64,000 nt of DNA from Arthrobacter wenxiniae (GCF_013376105.1 NZ_JAAMFM010000009.1:1-64000), one strand, 5' to 3'; positions 34,666 through 45,401 are shown, counted from the stretch's first letter. Translations and numbers: made by a program. The notes: generated from the sequence alone by a model not told the origin.

Positions 34666-35624
34666 AAGATGTGAATGAAGTGAGTCAAAGCAACACACTA
34701 AGATCCTTCACGGACAAGCTGCCCACCACCGTGACGCCCGCGATCCGCCGCCTCTCCGTGGGGCTGCTGATTGGGCAGGGCGTGCTGATTGTCTCCGGCG
34801 GCGTGGTGCGCCTGACCGGCTCCGGGCTGGGCTGTCCCACGTGGCCCAACTGCACGGCGGGGTCGCTGACCAACACGCCGGCCATGGGCATCCACGGCGT
34901 CATTGAGTTCACCAACCGGACCCTGACCTTTGCCCTGGCGGCCGTGGCCCTGGCCCTGCTGGTGGTGCTGTGGAACCTCCGCAAGGAGCGCAAGGACCTG
35001 TTCTGGCTCACGTTCTCGCTGCTGGCCAGCATCCCGGTCCAGGCCGTGATTGGCGGCATCACGGTGCTGACGGGCCTGAACCCCTACGTGGTGAGCCTGC
35101 ACTTCCTGGTCTCCGCCGCCCTGGTGGTCTTCTCCATGCTGCTGGTCAACCGGGCCTACGGCCGCACCGGCCGGACCGCCCCCGCCCACGCCGTCCGGCC
35201 CCGCAAGACCATCCGACAGCTGGCCGTGGCGGCCGCCGTGTGCACCTACCTCGCCGTGGCGCTGGGCACGCTCGTCACGGGCACGGGCCCGCATTCCGGC
35301 GACGCCTCCTCCCCGCGCACCAACCTGGACGGCTACCTCGTCACGCGCATCCACGTGCTTCCGGTCTATGTCCTGGTGGCGGTCTCGGTGCTGCTGGTGG
35401 TGCTGCTGTGGGGCCGCGGCAGGAACGACATCCTGCGCAACGCATCCCTGCTGCTGATCGTCACGGTGGTGTACCAGGGCGCCATCGGCTACTGGCAGTA
35501 CTTCACCGGCGTGCCCGTGTTCCTCGTCGGCCTGCACATGGTGGGCTCCTCCCTGCTGCTGGCCACGGGCACCAACATCGTTGACCTGGCCCTGCGCCGC
35601 GGCAAGGACCCCGTCCGCGCCTGA
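34656..35624 (+). CDS. ctaA: Heme A synthase CtaA (COX15)
   Basis: It oxidises heme O to heme A for aa3-type cytochrome oxidase. The 322-residue protein has eight hydrophobic segments. The four His that bind heme are in IHGVIEF, SLHFLVS, TRIHVLP and GLHMVGS. The extracellular Cys pair GCPTWPNC is present. ATG 34656 overlaps the permease stop; GTG 34671 or 34680 are also possible, since no clear ribosome site decides. It pairs functionally with ctaB. Confidence 0.93.
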   Translation: MDLKDVNEVSQSNTLRSFTDKLPTTVTPAIRRLSVGLLIGQGVLIVSGGVVRLTGSGLGCPTWPNCTAGSLTNTPAMGIHGVIEFTNRTLTFALAAVALALLVVLWNLRKERKDLFWLTFSLLASIPVQAVIGGITVLTGLNPYVVSLHFLVSAALVVFSMLLVNRAYGRTGRTAPAHAVRPRKTIRQLAVAAAVCTYLAVALGTLVTGTGPHSGDASSPRTNLDGYLVTRIHVLPVYVLVAVSVLLVVLLWGRGRNDILRNASLLLIVTVVYQGAIGYWQYFTGVPVFLVGLHMVGSSLLLATGTNIVDLALRRGKDPVRA

Positions 35625-35662
35625 CAGCCGGTTTCCCGGCCCCGCGGGCCGGCACAGCCAAA

Positions 35663-35691
35663 CGGCACCCGCCCGCAAGGGGTGGGTGCCG
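35663..35691. terminator. Bidirectional hairpin between convergent ctaA and ctaB
   Basis: CGGCACCC and GGGTGCCG form a perfect 8-bp stem with an inner CCC/GGG extension and GCAA loop. It lies in the 106-bp gap between the two stops and can serve both strands. There is no long T-tract on either side. Confidence 0.75.
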
Positions 35692-35730
35692 CCGTCGTGC
35701 TTCGGGTTGGGGTCGGTGGTTCAGGGTACG

Positions 35731-36714
35731 TCAGCGCATCAAGGCCGCGCCGACGAACGGGTCCACGGCCAGGGACAGGAACACCAGCGTCAGGTAGGTG
35801 ATGGAGACGTGGAAGACCTTCATGGCGTTCTTCTTGGTGACCAGGTCCTTCTTCGCATTGTTGTACAGCGTGTGGGCCTCGACCAGGAACCATGCGCCGG
35901 CGGCAACAGTCACCACGGCATAGACGATGCCCGCACCGCCCAGCGGGATCATGAGCAGCGAGCACGCCACCATGGCCCAGGTGTAGAGGACCACCTGCAC
36001 GGCCACGGTGCGGGAGCCGGCCACGGCACCGAGCATGGGCACGTTCACGGCGTTGTAGTCGTCGCTGTAGCGCATGGACAGGGGCCAGTAGTGCGGCGGC
36101 GTCCACAGGAAGATGATCATGAACAGGATCACGGCCGGCCACTGGACGGTGTTCGTCACGGCGGACCAGGCGATGAGCACGGGCATGCAGCCCGCCGCGC
36201 CGCCCCACACGATGTTTTGCGTGGTGCGCCGCTTGAGGATCAGCGAGTACACCACCACGTAGAGGAAGATGGCGCCAACGCCGAGCAATCCGGTGAGCGG
36301 GTTGATGCTCCAGAGCAGCACCACGGCCAGGACGGTCAGCACCCAGGAGAAGACGAGGGCCTCGCGCGGGGTGATGACGCCGGTCACCAGCGGGCGCTGG
36401 GACGTGCGGTGCATGACCTTGTCGATGTCACGGTCGATGTAGCAGTTGAACGCGCCTGACGCGCCGGCCGCCAGGGCCCCGCCCACCATCGTCGCGACCA
36501 TGAGCCACAGGCCCGGCAGGCCGCCCCTGCCCGAATGGCCCTGGGCGAAGAACATGGTGGGCAGCGTGGTGACCAGCAGCAATTCCACCACCCGGGGCTT
36601 GGTCAGGGCCAAATACCCCTTGGCCTTTGCGGAAAATCCCACCCGTGCGCCAGGCACTTCCGGTGAGGTTCCAGCGGTCGGGGCATGCGTTGCACTCACG
36701 TGTAATGTCACCAT
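35731..36714 (-). CDS. ctaB: Protoheme IX farnesyltransferase CtaB (COX10)
   Basis: It converts heme B to heme O, the step before CtaA. The 327-residue protein has about nine membrane segments. The prenyl-diphosphate-binding motif [15 protein letters not shown] (N-x3-D-x3-D type) is near residue 90. ATG 36714 is used; GTG 36699 is an alternative. The ribosome site is weak, and a palindrome lies 11 bases upstream. Confidence 0.94.
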   Translation of the reverse strand: MVTLHVSATHAPTAGTSPEVPGARVGFSAKAKGYLALTKPRVVELLLVTTLPTMFFAQGHSGRGGLPGLWLMVATMVGGALAAGASGAFNCYIDRDIDKVMHRTSQRPLVTGVITPREALVFSWVLTVLAVVLLWSINPLTGLLGVGAIFLYVVVYSLILKRRTTQNIVWGGAAGCMPVLIAWSAVTNTVQWPAVILFMIIFLWTPPHYWPLSMRYSDDYNAVNVPMLGAVAGSRTVAVQVVLYTWAMVACSLLMIPLGGAGIVYAVVTVAAGAWFLVEAHTLYNNAKKDLVTKKNAMKVFHVSITYLTLVFLSLAVDPFVGAALMR

Positions 36715-37099
36715 GTTCTCGTCGGTTGTTCACAACAGATTCTCTGGCTCGGCGCCGCGGGCCTGGCGCACCGCACCAGCCGGCCTGCGGGCGCGGGCGG
36801 GCCAAACCTCTAAATATCATAGCCGCCCCCGCGAGAAAAGACATGAACGGGCATAAGTCAAGTCTTTACGCCAAGTTCGTGAAAACTAGATCAAATGCCC
36901 CGCCGCCACCGGCTTTATGAATTGGCCGCCGCACGCCAGTTTGGCCCTCCACGGCACCCGTGGCGCTAAGCTGAAGAAAGATCAATAGTTTCAACGCTGG
37001 ACAGTGCGCGGTGTCCGATGGCGGACGAGTTCACGCCCGCAGGCCATCCGTGTGCCCCGCACCTGCTTCATGCACGCACCCAACGAGAGGGACCTGTCA
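36715..37099. other. Divergent intergenic region between ctaB and tkt
   Basis: This 385-bp region has no gene I can support. It includes a GTTGTTCACAAC palindrome (36725-36736) next to the ctaB start, and a CCACGG/CCGTGG inverted repeat (36949-36963) near the middle. A possible plus-strand promoter (TTTACG, 16 bases, TAGATC) lies at about 36872-36899, and one GAGAGG ribosome site before tkt. The A+T content is higher than elsewhere, as expected for promoters. Confidence 0.5.
36725..36736. promoter_or_regulatory. Palindrome upstream of ctaB
   Basis: GTTGTTCACAAC is a perfect 5-bp inverted repeat with a 2-base centre, 11 bp before the ctaB ATG. It overlaps the expected ribosome binding area, so it could be an operator or a small leader hairpin. 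Its half-sites resemble the TGTTC of the glg palindrome. Confidence 0.35.
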
Positions 37100-39226
37100 G
37101 TGTCTAATCCTGAATCAGCAACATTTTCCTGGACGTCCGAGGACCGGCGGGCAGTGGACACGGCGCGCGTCCTGGCTGCGGACGCCGTTGAGAAGGTGGG
37201 CAACGGGCACCCGGGAACCGCGATGTCCCTGGCCCCGGCCGCGTACCTCCTGTTCCAGAAGGTCATGCGCCATGACCCGAAGCACCCGAACTGGACCGGC
37301 CGCGACCGCTTCATCCTTTCCCCGGGCCACAGCTCGCTGACCCTGTACATCCAGCTCTTCCTCTCCGGCTACGGCCTGGAGCTGCAGGACCTGGAGGCGT
37401 TGCGCACCTGGGGCTCGCTGACCCCGGGCCACCCGGAGTACAAGCACACCAAGGGTGTGGAAATCACCACCGGCCCGCTGGGCCAGGGCCTGGCCTCCGC
37501 CGTTGGCTTCGCGTACTCCCAGCGCCGCATGCGCGGGCTCATGGACCCCGACGCCGCCCCCGGCACCAGCCCGTTCGACCACACCGTGTGGGTCATCGCC
37601 TCCGACGGCGACCTGCAGGAAGGCGTCACATCCGAGGCCTCCTCGCTGGCCGGCCACCAGGAACTCGGCAACATGGTGGTCATCTATGACTCCAACCACA
37701 TCTCCATCGAGGACGACACCAACATCGCCTACTCGGAGGATGTGCTCAAGCGCTACGAGGCCTACGGCTGGCACGTCCAGCGCGTGGACTGGACCAAGAC
37801 CGGCGAGTACGTCGAGGATGTGGCCGAGCTCAACGAGGCGCTGGCGGTTGCGAAGGCCGAGACGAACAAGCCCTCCATCATCCTGCTGCGCACCATCATC
37901 GGCTACCCGTCACCGAAGAAGCAGAACACCGGCGCGATCCACGGCTCGGCGCTCGGCGCCGCCGAGGTGGCGGCCCTGAAGGCCGAGCTCGGCTTTGACC
38001 CGGAGAAGCACTTCGACGTCGACCCCGCCATCCTGGCCCACGCCCGCCAGGTCGCCGAGCGCGGCGCGGCCGCCCACAAGGAATGGGATGCTGGCTTCAA
38101 CGCCTGGAAGGCCGCCAACCCGGTCAACGCCGCCCTGCTGGCGCGCATCGAAAACAAGGAGCTCCCGGCCGGCTGGGAAAACACCCTCCCGGTGTTCGAG
38201 GCCGGCAAGGACGTCTCCACCCGCGTCGCCTCGGGCAAGGTCCTCAACGGGATCGGCGGCGTGCTGCCGGAACTCTGGGGCGGCTCCTGCGACCTCGCCG
38301 GCTCCAACAACACCACCATCGACGGATACGGCTCCTTCGTCCCGGCGTCCAAGCAGACCGACACCTGGTCCGGCGGACCCTACGGCAGGGTGCTGCACTT
38401 CGGCATCCGCGAGCATGCCGCGGCCTCGATCGTCAACGGCATCCACCTGGGCGGGCCCACCCGGGCGTTCTCGGGCACCTTCTTGATCTTCAGCGACTAC
38501 CAGCGCCCGGCCATCCGCCTCTCCGCGTTGATGGGCGTCCCGTCCATCTACGTCTGGACGCACGACTCCATCGGCCTGGGCGAGGACGGCCCCACCCACC
38601 AGCCCGTGGAGCAGCTCGCCACGCTGCGCGCCATCCCGGGCCTGGACGTGGTCCGCCCGGGCGACGCGAACGAGGTGGCCGCCGCCTGGAAGAAGATCCT
38701 GGAAACCACCGACCACCCGGCCGGCATCGTGCTCACCCGCCAGAACATCCCCACCTTTGCCCGCGGCACGGGCGCGGCGACGGCCACCGAGTTCGGTTCC
38801 GCCGCCGGCGCGGCCCAGGGCGGCTACGTCCTGGCCGAAGCAGTGCGCGACGGCGCCGTGGCCACGCCCGACGTGATCCTGATCGCCACCGGCTCCGAGG
38901 TCCAGCTGGCCGTGGAGGCCCGCGAAGCACTCCAGGCCGACGGCATCGCCACCCGCGTGGTCTCGATGCCGTCGGTGGAGTGGTTCCACGCCCAGCCCGC
39001 CGAGTACCGCGAGTCCGTGCTCCCCGCCGCCGTCAGGGCCCGCGTCTCCGTGGAGGCCGGGGTCGCCCTGACCTGGCGCGAGTTCGTCGGCGACGCCGGA
39101 CGCTCCATTTCGCTGGAGCACTTTGGCGCCTCGGCCGACTACAAGCGCCTGTTCCAGGAATTCGGCATCACCACCGAGGCAGTCACAGCCGCCGCCAAGG
39201 ACTCCCTCGCCGCCGCCGGCGCCTAG
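37100..39226 (+). CDS. tkt: Transketolase
   Basis: It transfers two-carbon ketol units in the non-oxidative pentose-phosphate pathway using thiamine diphosphate. In 708 residues the N-terminal GNGHPGTA, the cofactor motif SDGDLQEG...NHISIED, and the C-terminal [16 protein letters not shown] are canonical. GTG 37100 ([11 protein letters not shown]) is chosen with GAGAGG 8 bases upstream; the frame extends 32 codons further but without similarity. It opens the tkt-tal-pgi-zwf-opcA-pgl run. Confidence 0.97.
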   Translation: MSNPESATFSWTSEDRRAVDTARVLAADAVEKVGNGHPGTAMSLAPAAYLLFQKVMRHDPKHPNWTGRDRFILSPGHSSLTLYIQLFLSGYGLELQDLEALRTWGSLTPGHPEYKHTKGVEITTGPLGQGLASAVGFAYSQRRMRGLMDPDAAPGTSPFDHTVWVIASDGDLQEGVTSEASSLAGHQELGNMVVIYDSNHISIEDDTNIAYSEDVLKRYEAYGWHVQRVDWTKTGEYVEDVAELNEALAVAKAETNKPSIILLRTIIGYPSPKKQNTGAIHGSALGAAEVAALKAELGFDPEKHFDVDPAILAHARQVAERGAAAHKEWDAGFNAWKAANPVNAALLARIENKELPAGWENTLPVFEAGKDVSTRVASGKVLNGIGGVLPELWGGSCDLAGSNNTTIDGYGSFVPASKQTDTWSGGPYGRVLHFGIREHAAASIVNGIHLGGPTRAFSGTFLIFSDYQRPAIRLSALMGVPSIYVWTHDSIGLGEDGPTHQPVEQLATLRAIPGLDVVRPGDANEVAAAWKKILETTDHPAGIVLTRQNIPTFARGTGAATATEFGSAAGAAQGGYVLAEAVRDGAVATPDVILIATGSEVQLAVEAREALQADGIATRVVSMPSVEWFHAQPAEYRESVLPAAVRARVSVEAGVALTWREFVGDAGRSISLEHFGASADYKRLFQEFGITTEAVTAAAKDSLAAAGA

Positions 39227-39292
39227 CAGCCCCCGCCGTCGAACCGCCGACTCCCCCTGTCCATCATTTTTGAAGGAAAGAAGCAAGCAGAC

Positions 39293-40414
39293 ATGACTAC
39301 CAACTCACCCACCGCCCAGCTCTCGGCCGCCGGCGTGTCCATCTGGCTCGACGACCTCACCCGCACCCGCCTGACGGACGGCAGCCTGCAGAAGCTCATC
39401 GACGAGAGGAACGTCGTCGGCGTCACCACGAATCCCAGCATCTTCGAGGCCGCCATCACCAAGAGCGACGCGTACAAGTCGTCCCTGAAGGACTTCTCCG
39501 CCAAGGGCGTCCACTCCGAGGAAGCCGTGTTTGAAATGACCACGGAGGACGTCGCCAACGGCTGCGACGTTTTCGCAGGCGTGGCCGCGGCCACCAAGGG
39601 CGTGGATGGCCGCGTCTCCATCGAGGTGGACCCCCGCAAGGCCTGGGACACCGAGGGCACCATCGCCGAGGCCAAGCGCCTCTACGCGAAGGTCAACAAG
39701 AAGAACGTCTACATCAAGATCCCGGCCACCGTGGAGGGCCTGGAGGCCATCACGGCAACCCTGGCCGAGGGCATCAGCGTCAACGTGACCCTGATTTTCT
39801 CGCTGGAACGCTACCGCGCCGTGGTCAACGCCTTCCTCAGCGGCCTGGAAAAGGCGAAGGCCAACGGCCACAACCTCGCCGACATCCACTCGGTGGCGTC
39901 CTTCTTCGTCTCCCGCGTGGACACCGAGATCGACAAGCGCCTGGACGCCCTCGGCACCGACGAGGCGAAGGGCCTGAAGGGCAAGGCCGGCCTGGCCAAC
40001 GCCCGCCTGGCCTACCAGGTCTTCGAGGAAGTCTTCTCCTCCGAGCGCTGGGCCCTCCTGGCCGACGCCGGCGCCCTCCCCCAGCGGCCCCTGTGGGCTT
40101 CCACGGGTGTCAAGGACCCAGCCTACCCCGACACGCTGTACGTCACGGGCCTGGTGGCCAGGAACGTTGTCAACACCATGCCGGAAAAGACGCTCGACGC
40201 GACCTTCGACCACGGTGAGGTCACGGGCGACACCATCACCGGCACCTACGACGAATCCAACGCGCTGCTTAACAGGCTCGAGGGCCTGGGCATCTCCTAC
40301 AACGACGTTGTGGGCCTGCTGGAGACGGAAGGACTGGACAAGTTCGTGGCCAGCTGGAAGGACCTGCTCACCCACGTGCAGGACGCCCTCAACGCCGCAG
40401 GCAAGGACGCATAG
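39293..40414 (+). CDS. tal: Transaldolase
   Basis: It moves a dihydroxyacetone unit in the non-oxidative pentose-phosphate pathway. The 373-residue protein has the Schiff-base Lys in [12 protein letters not shown] and the N-terminal [13 protein letters not shown] 39293 follows tkt by 66 bp. Its stop is 3 bp before pgi. Confidence 0.96.
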   Translation: MTTNSPTAQLSAAGVSIWLDDLTRTRLTDGSLQKLIDERNVVGVTTNPSIFEAAITKSDAYKSSLKDFSAKGVHSEEAVFEMTTEDVANGCDVFAGVAAATKGVDGRVSIEVDPRKAWDTEGTIAEAKRLYAKVNKKNVYIKIPATVEGLEAITATLAEGISVNVTLIFSLERYRAVVNAFLSGLEKAKANGHNLADIHSVASFFVSRVDTEIDKRLDALGTDEAKGLKGKAGLANARLAYQVFEEVFSSERWALLADAGALPQRPLWASTGVKDPAYPDTLYVTGLVARNVVNTMPEKTLDATFDHGEVTGDTITGTYDESNALLNRLEGLGISYNDVVGLLETEGLDKFVASWKDLLTHVQDALNAAGKDA

Positions 40415-40417
40415 CCG

Positions 40418-42055
40418 ATGACGACTCTCGCATTCGCGGCCACCGGCGCCGCACAGGCCGCCGGGTTGCTCCACCTCGACACACTCGTGGCCGACCAGGT
40501 GGCATCCAAGATCTTTGCCAAGGACCCCGCCCTGTGGGGCCCCGACGCCGAGTCCGAATCCGCCATCCGCCTCGGCTGGGTGGAAGCCCCCGGGGTCTCA
40601 GCCCCGCTCGTCACCGAGATTAATGCACTGCGCGCCGAACTGGCCGCCGAGGGCGTGACCCACATTGTCCTCTGCGGCATGGGCGGCTCCTCCCTGGCGC
40701 CCGAGGTCATCGCCGCCACGGCCGGCGTCGACCTGACCGTGCTGGACAGCACCGAGCCCGGCCAGGTCCGTGCGGCCGTGGCCGACCGACTGGCGCACAC
40801 CGCGATTGTGGTGTCCTCCAAGTCCGGTTCCACCCTGGAGACCGACTCGCAGCGGCGCATCTTCGAGCAGGAATTCACCGCCGCCGGGATCGAGGCAAGG
40901 CAGCGGATCGTGGTCGTCACCGACCCCGGCTCGCCGCTGGACAAGGCGGCCCGCCAGGCCGGGTACCGCAAGGTGTTCAATGCGGACCCCAACGTGGGCG
41001 GGCGCTACTCGGGCCTGACTGCGTTCGGCCTGGTCCCGTCCGGCCTGGCCGGCGTGGACGTCCAGGCGCTGCTCGACTCCGCGGAGGAAGCCGCCGAGTT
41101 CCTGCGCGAGGACGACGCCGACAACATCGGCCTGCGCCTCGGCGCGGCCCTGGGCGGCACCGCCCCGCTGCGCAACAAGGTGGTCATTGTCGACGAAGGC
41201 TCCGGCATTGTCGGATTCGCCGACTGGGCCGAACAGCTTATCGCCGAATCCACCGGCAAGCTTGGCACGGGCCTCCTCCCGGTCGTGGCCGGCCCGGCCT
41301 CCCCCGAGGTCACCGAAGGCCTCGCCGACGTCCTGGTGGTCCGGCTGGTGGCCGGGGACGCCGACGTCGAACTTCGCGACAATGAAGTGAGCATCGCCGG
41401 GGACCTGGGGGCGCAGATGATGGTCTGGGAGTTCGCCACGGCCGTGGCAGGACGCCTGCTGGGCATCAACCCCTTCGACCAGCCGGACGTGGAGGCCGCC
41501 AAGGCCGCCGCGCGCGGCCTGCTCGACGCCACGCCGGCACCCACCCCGGCCGTCTTCACCGAGGGCGCCATCGAGGTCCGCGCGGCCAACGCCGACGCCG
41601 GCTGGCTGACAGGGGTGTCAACGGTCACCGGCGCCCTCACCGCCTTGATCGGGACACTTCCCGCGGACGGCTACCTCAGCGTCCAGGCCTACCTGGACAG
41701 GCTCGCCAACGCCCCCCTCGCCGGCATCCGCGACAAGCTGGCGGGCGCAACGGCCCGCCCTGTCACCTTCGGCTGGGGGCCGCGGTTCCTGCACTCGACC
41801 GGCCAGTTCCACAAGGGCGGCCCCGCCATTGGCGTATTCCTCCAGGTGACCGGCGACGCGGCGCAGGACCTGGCCATCCCGGAGCGGCCGTTCACCTTTG
41901 GACAGCTGATCGCCGCCCAAGCTGCCGGCGACGCCGCGGTGCTGGCCGACCACGGCCGCCCCGTGCTGCGCCTGCACCTGACGGACGTCGACACCGGCGT
42001 TGAACAATTAAAGACTGCGGTGGCCGCGCTTGCGGGCCTCCGCACCGAAGCCTAA
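40418..42055 (+). CDS. pgi: Glucose-6-phosphate isomerase
   Basis: It interconverts glucose-6-phosphate and fructose-6-phosphate, using a SIS-fold. The 545-residue protein has two SIS-like halves, with GMGGSSLAPE and SSKSGSTLETD in the first and later ADWAEQLIAEST and STGQFHKGGPAIG. The sequence is of the actinobacterial type, more distant from the classic enzyme, so the gene name rests on context and these motifs. It sits between tal and zwf, linking glycolysis with the pentose-phosphate route. Confidence 0.9.
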   Translation: MTTLAFAATGAAQAAGLLHLDTLVADQVASKIFAKDPALWGPDAESESAIRLGWVEAPGVSAPLVTEINALRAELAAEGVTHIVLCGMGGSSLAPEVIAATAGVDLTVLDSTEPGQVRAAVADRLAHTAIVVSSKSGSTLETDSQRRIFEQEFTAAGIEARQRIVVVTDPGSPLDKAARQAGYRKVFNADPNVGGRYSGLTAFGLVPSGLAGVDVQALLDSAEEAAEFLREDDADNIGLRLGAALGGTAPLRNKVVIVDEGSGIVGFADWAEQLIAESTGKLGTGLLPVVAGPASPEVTEGLADVLVVRLVAGDADVELRDNEVSIAGDLGAQMMVWEFATAVAGRLLGINPFDQPDVEAAKAAARGLLDATPAPTPAVFTEGAIEVRAANADAGWLTGVSTVTGALTALIGTLPADGYLSVQAYLDRLANAPLAGIRDKLAGATARPVTFGWGPRFLHSTGQFHKGGPAIGVFLQVTGDAAQDLAIPERPFTFGQLIAAQAAGDAAVLADHGRPVLRLHLTDVDTGVEQLKTAVAALAGLRTEA

Positions 42056-42071
42056 GGCCGAACCTCCCCCC

Positions 42072-43616
42072 ATGCCCATGAACGCTGACACACAACAAGC
42101 CAATCCGCTCCGGGACAGCCGCGATCGCCGGTTGTCCCGGGTGGCGGGCCCGTCGTCGCTGGTGCTCTTCGGGGTCACCGGGGACCTGGCCCGTAAGAAG
42201 CTCATGCCGGCCGTGTACGACCTGGCCAACAGGGGATTGCTGCCGCCGAGTTTTGCCTTGGTGGGCTTTGCCCGGCGTGACTGGGACCGTGCGGACTTCG
42301 CCGCGGAGGTCAAGGCCTCCGTCCAGGCGCACAGCCGCACCCCCTTTGACGAGGCCGTCTGGAACCAGTTGAGCGAGGGCATCCGCTTTGTCCAGGGCAC
42401 CTTCGACGATGATGCCGCGTTTGAACGGCTCAAGGCCACCCTGGCCGGGCTCGATGAACAGCGTGGCACGCAGGGCAACCATGCGTTCTACCTCTCGATC
42501 CCGCCGAAGGCCTTCGAGCAGGTCTGCCGCCAGCTCTCCGGGCACGGGCTGGCCCAGGGCGGGCCGGACTGCTGGCGCCGGGTGGTCATTGAGAAGCCGT
42601 TCGGGCACAACCTGGCCTCGGCCAGGGCGCTGAACGACATTGTCGAATCGGTGTTCCCGCCCGATGCCGTGTTCCGGATCGATCATTACCTGGGCAAGGA
42701 AACCGTCCAGAACATCCTGGCCCTGCGCTTCGCCAACCAGTTCTTCGAGCCGTTGTGGAACGCGAACTATGTGGACCATGTGCAGATCACCATGGCCGAG
42801 GACATCGGCACGGGCGGGCGGGCCGGGTACTACGACGGGGTGGGCGCGGCCCGGGACGTCATCCAGAACCACCTGCTGCAGCTGCTGGCGCTGACGGCCA
42901 TGGAGGAGCCCATTTCCTTCAACGCCGAGGACCTGCGCGCGGAGAAGGAAAAGGTCCTGGCGGCCGTGAAGCTGCCGGCGGATTTGTCCGGCCATTCCGC
43001 GCGCGGGCAGTTCGCGGGCGGGTGGCAGGGCGGGGAGCAGGTGCTTGGCTACCTTCAGGAGGAGGGGATCCCGGCGGACTCCACGACCGAGACGTACGCG
43101 GCGGTCCGGCTGGACATCAACACCCGGCGCTGGTCGGGGGTGCCGTTCTACCTGCGGGCCGGCAAGCGCCTGGGCCGGCGCGTGACGGAGATCGCGGTGG
43201 TCTTCAAGCGCGCCCCGAACCTGTTGTTCACCGACCACGCCGAGGACGACTTCGGGCAGAACGCCGTGGTGATCCGGGTCCAGCCCGACGAGGGCGTCAC
43301 GATCCGTTTTGGCTCCAAGGTCCCGGGGACGCAGATGGAGGTCCGCGACGTCACGATGGACTTTGGCTACGGGCACGCCTTCACCGAATCCAGCCCGGAA
43401 GCCTACGAGCGGCTGATCCTGGACGTCCTGCTCGGCGAGCCGCCGCTGTTCCCGCGGCACCAGGAAGTGGAGCTGTCCTGGAAGATCCTGGACCCGTTCG
43501 AGGACTTCTGGGCGGCCGAAAACATCCAGCCCGAGGCCTACGAGCCCGGCAGCTGGGGGCCGGCCTCGGCCGATGACCTGTTGAAGCGAGACGGAAGGAC
43601 GTGGCGGCGACCGTGA
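42072..43616 (+). CDS. zwf: Glucose-6-phosphate dehydrogenase
   Basis: The first enzyme of the oxidative pentose-phosphate pathway, giving NADPH and 6-phosphogluconolactone. The cofactor motif FGVTGDLARKKLMPA and the substrate motif RIDHYLGKETVQN are both present in 514 residues. ATG 42072 is 16 bp after pgi; a second ATG at 42078 is possible. Its 3' end overlaps opcA by 16 bp. Confidence 0.97.
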   Translation: MPMNADTQQANPLRDSRDRRLSRVAGPSSLVLFGVTGDLARKKLMPAVYDLANRGLLPPSFALVGFARRDWDRADFAAEVKASVQAHSRTPFDEAVWNQLSEGIRFVQGTFDDDAAFERLKATLAGLDEQRGTQGNHAFYLSIPPKAFEQVCRQLSGHGLAQGGPDCWRRVVIEKPFGHNLASARALNDIVESVFPPDAVFRIDHYLGKETVQNILALRFANQFFEPLWNANYVDHVQITMAEDIGTGGRAGYYDGVGAARDVIQNHLLQLLALTAMEEPISFNAEDLRAEKEKVLAAVKLPADLSGHSARGQFAGGWQGGEQVLGYLQEEGIPADSTTETYAAVRLDINTRRWSGVPFYLRAGKRLGRRVTEIAVVFKRAPNLLFTDHAEDDFGQNAVVIRVQPDEGVTIRFGSKVPGTQMEVRDVTMDFGYGHAFTESSPEAYERLILDVLLGEPPLFPRHQEVELSWKILDPFEDFWAAENIQPEAYEPGSWGPASADDLLKRDGRTWRRP

Positions 43617-44554
43617 TCGTTGACCTACCCAGCACCACCACCTCGAAGATCACCAAAAGGATCGTCAAGATGCGCGAACAGGGCGGCGTTGTCACCCTGG
43701 GCCGGGTCCTGACCCTGGTGGTCATCACCCAAAACGGGCAGGAGGAGGCGGCCATTGCGGCCGCCAACCTCGCCAGCCGCGAACATCCCTGCCGCATCAT
43801 CGTCCTGGCCGCTGGCTCGGCCGGGGAGCCCACGCGCCTGGACGGGGAAATCCGGGTCGGCGGGGACGCCGGCGCCTCCGAGGTGATCGTGCTGCGCGGC
43901 TACGGCGAACTCGCCGCCGAAAGCGAGTCCGTGGTCTCCGCGCTCCTGCTTCCCGACGCCCCCATCGTGGCCTGGTGGCCCAACGAGGCCCCCGATTCCG
44001 TCAGCACGAGCCCGGTGGGCCGCATCGCCCACCGCCGCATCACCGACTCCGCCGGCCAGGCCGATCCCCGCGCGGCACTGGAACACATCGGCGCCACCTA
44101 CGCCGCCGGCGACACCGACCTGGCCTGGACCCGGCTGACCAACTGGCGCATCCAACTCGCCGCCGTCCTGGACCAACTGGACACCGCAGGCCCCATCACG
44201 GGCCTGCAGGTGGAGGGCGCCAGCGACTCCCCCAGCACGCTGCTGCTGGCGTCCTGGCTGCACCGCGCCCTGGGCGCCCCCATCACCGTGACGGAGGACC
44301 CCCGTGGCACCGGCATCCGCCGCGTGGTCCTGGAACGTGAGGGGGGCAACGTCGAACTCTACCGCCCCGGCACCATCGAGGCCGTGCTGACCCAGCCCGG
44401 CCAGCCCGTGCAGCAGATATCCCTTCCGCGGCGCACCCTGCAGGACTGCCTCGCCGAGGAATTGCGTAGGCTGGACCCCGACGAGGTCTTCGGCGAAGTC
44501 ATCACCGAAGGCATGAGGAAGCTGTTGGCGGAAGAAAAGGTAATCACGGCATGA
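43601..44554 (+). CDS. opcA: Glucose-6-phosphate dehydrogenase assembly protein OpcA
   Basis: An activator and assembly partner of Zwf, 317 residues, found in actinobacteria and cyanobacteria. The N-terminal start, central AWWPNEAPDS and the adjacent position to zwf support the call. GTG 43601 lies inside the zwf end. Its TGA overlaps the pgl ATG (ATGA). Confidence 0.93.
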   Translation: MAATVIVDLPSTTTSKITKRIVKMREQGGVVTLGRVLTLVVITQNGQEEAAIAAANLASREHPCRIIVLAAGSAGEPTRLDGEIRVGGDAGASEVIVLRGYGELAAESESVVSALLLPDAPIVAWWPNEAPDSVSTSPVGRIAHRRITDSAGQADPRAALEHIGATYAAGDTDLAWTRLTNWRIQLAAVLDQLDTAGPITGLQVEGASDSPSTLLLASWLHRALGAPITVTEDPRGTGIRRVVLEREGGNVELYRPGTIEAVLTQPGQPVQQISLPRRTLQDCLAEELRRLDPDEVFGEVITEGMRKLLAEEKVITA

Positions 44555-45357
44555 GCCACAATGTACGCATCACCCTGCACCCCTCCTTCGACGTGCTTGC
44601 GGCCACCACGGCGGCGCGGCTCATCACGCGGCTGCTGGACGTCCAGAGCGAACGCGGCGAGGCATCGGTGGTCTTGACCGGAGGCAGCGTCGGCATTGCC
44701 ACGCTGAAGGCCCTTGCGGAATCGCCTGCGCGCCTGGCCGTGGACTGGGCCAAGGTGAACATCTGGTTTGGCGACGAACGCTTTGTGCCCGCGGATTCCG
44801 CGGACCGCAACGCCGGCCAGGCCGCCGGCGCGCTGCTGGACCACATCGACGTGGATCCCGCCCGCGTGCACTTCATGGCGGCATCCGATGCGGTGGAGGA
44901 CCTGGACGCGGCCGTGGCCGACTACACGGCCCAGCTCGCGGCAGCGGCGCAGCAGGAATGGGAGAATGACGACGACGACCGTTCCGAGTCCGCCCCAGCC
45001 CTCCCGCGCTTCGACGTGCTGCTGCTGGGCCTGGGCCCGGACGCGCACATCGCCTCGCTGTTTCCGGAGATGTCCGGCATCCGCAGCCGCGGGGTGCCCG
45101 TGGTGGGGGTCGTCAACTCCCCCAAGCCCCCGGCGTCGCGCGTTTCCCTGACGCTGGAGGCCATCAACACGGCCCAGGAAATCTGGATCGTGGCGGCCGG
45201 CGCGGACAAGGCCGCCGCCGTGGGGCTGGGCCTGGCCGGCGCCAACCCGGTGCAGGTGCCCGCGTCCGGCGCCCGCGGGCTCAACAAGACGCTGTGGCTG
45301 ATCGACCAGGAAGCCGCCGCAAAGGTTCCCGAGCAGCTCATGCGCCGCGACACCTGA
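44551..45357 (+). CDS. pgl: 6-phosphogluconolactonase
   Basis: It hydrolyses 6-phosphogluconolactone. The 268-residue protein has TGGSVGIATLKAL, WFGDERFVP and LGLGPDAHIASLFP, all characteristic of the DevB/SOL type. The sixth and last gene of the pentose-phosphate run. An acidic insert (EWENDDDDRSES) near residue 140 is not usual but sits in a loop. A strong hairpin follows. Confidence 0.95.
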   Translation: MSHNVRITLHPSFDVLAATTAARLITRLLDVQSERGEASVVLTGGSVGIATLKALAESPARLAVDWAKVNIWFGDERFVPADSADRNAGQAAGALLDHIDVDPARVHFMAASDAVEDLDAAVADYTAQLAAAAQQEWENDDDDRSESAPALPRFDVLLLGLGPDAHIASLFPEMSGIRSRGVPVVGVVNSPKPPASRVSLTLEAINTAQEIWIVAAGADKAAAVGLGLAGANPVQVPASGARGLNKTLWLIDQEAAAKVPEQLMRRDT

Positions 45358-45361
45358 CGCG

Positions 45362-45401
45362 GGAAAGGTCCCGTCCGGACTGCTCCGGACGGGACCTTTC
45401 C
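45362..45401. terminator. Perfect 18-bp terminator hairpin
   Basis: GGAAAGGTCCCGTCCGGA and its exact complement flank a CTGC loop. The stem begins 4 bp after the pgl stop and the gap to the convergent secG stop is 75 bp, so it probably ends both transcripts. Only TTGTCC follows, not a long T-run. Confidence 0.92.

Noticed and set aside
36715-37099. tRNA or small RNA gene in the largest gap
   Set aside because: No cloverleaf, no T-loop GTTCGA pattern in the right context, only short inverted repeats.
37910-39286. A 458-codon minus-strand frame across transketolase
   Set aside because: Shadow of the tkt reading frame, no motifs.
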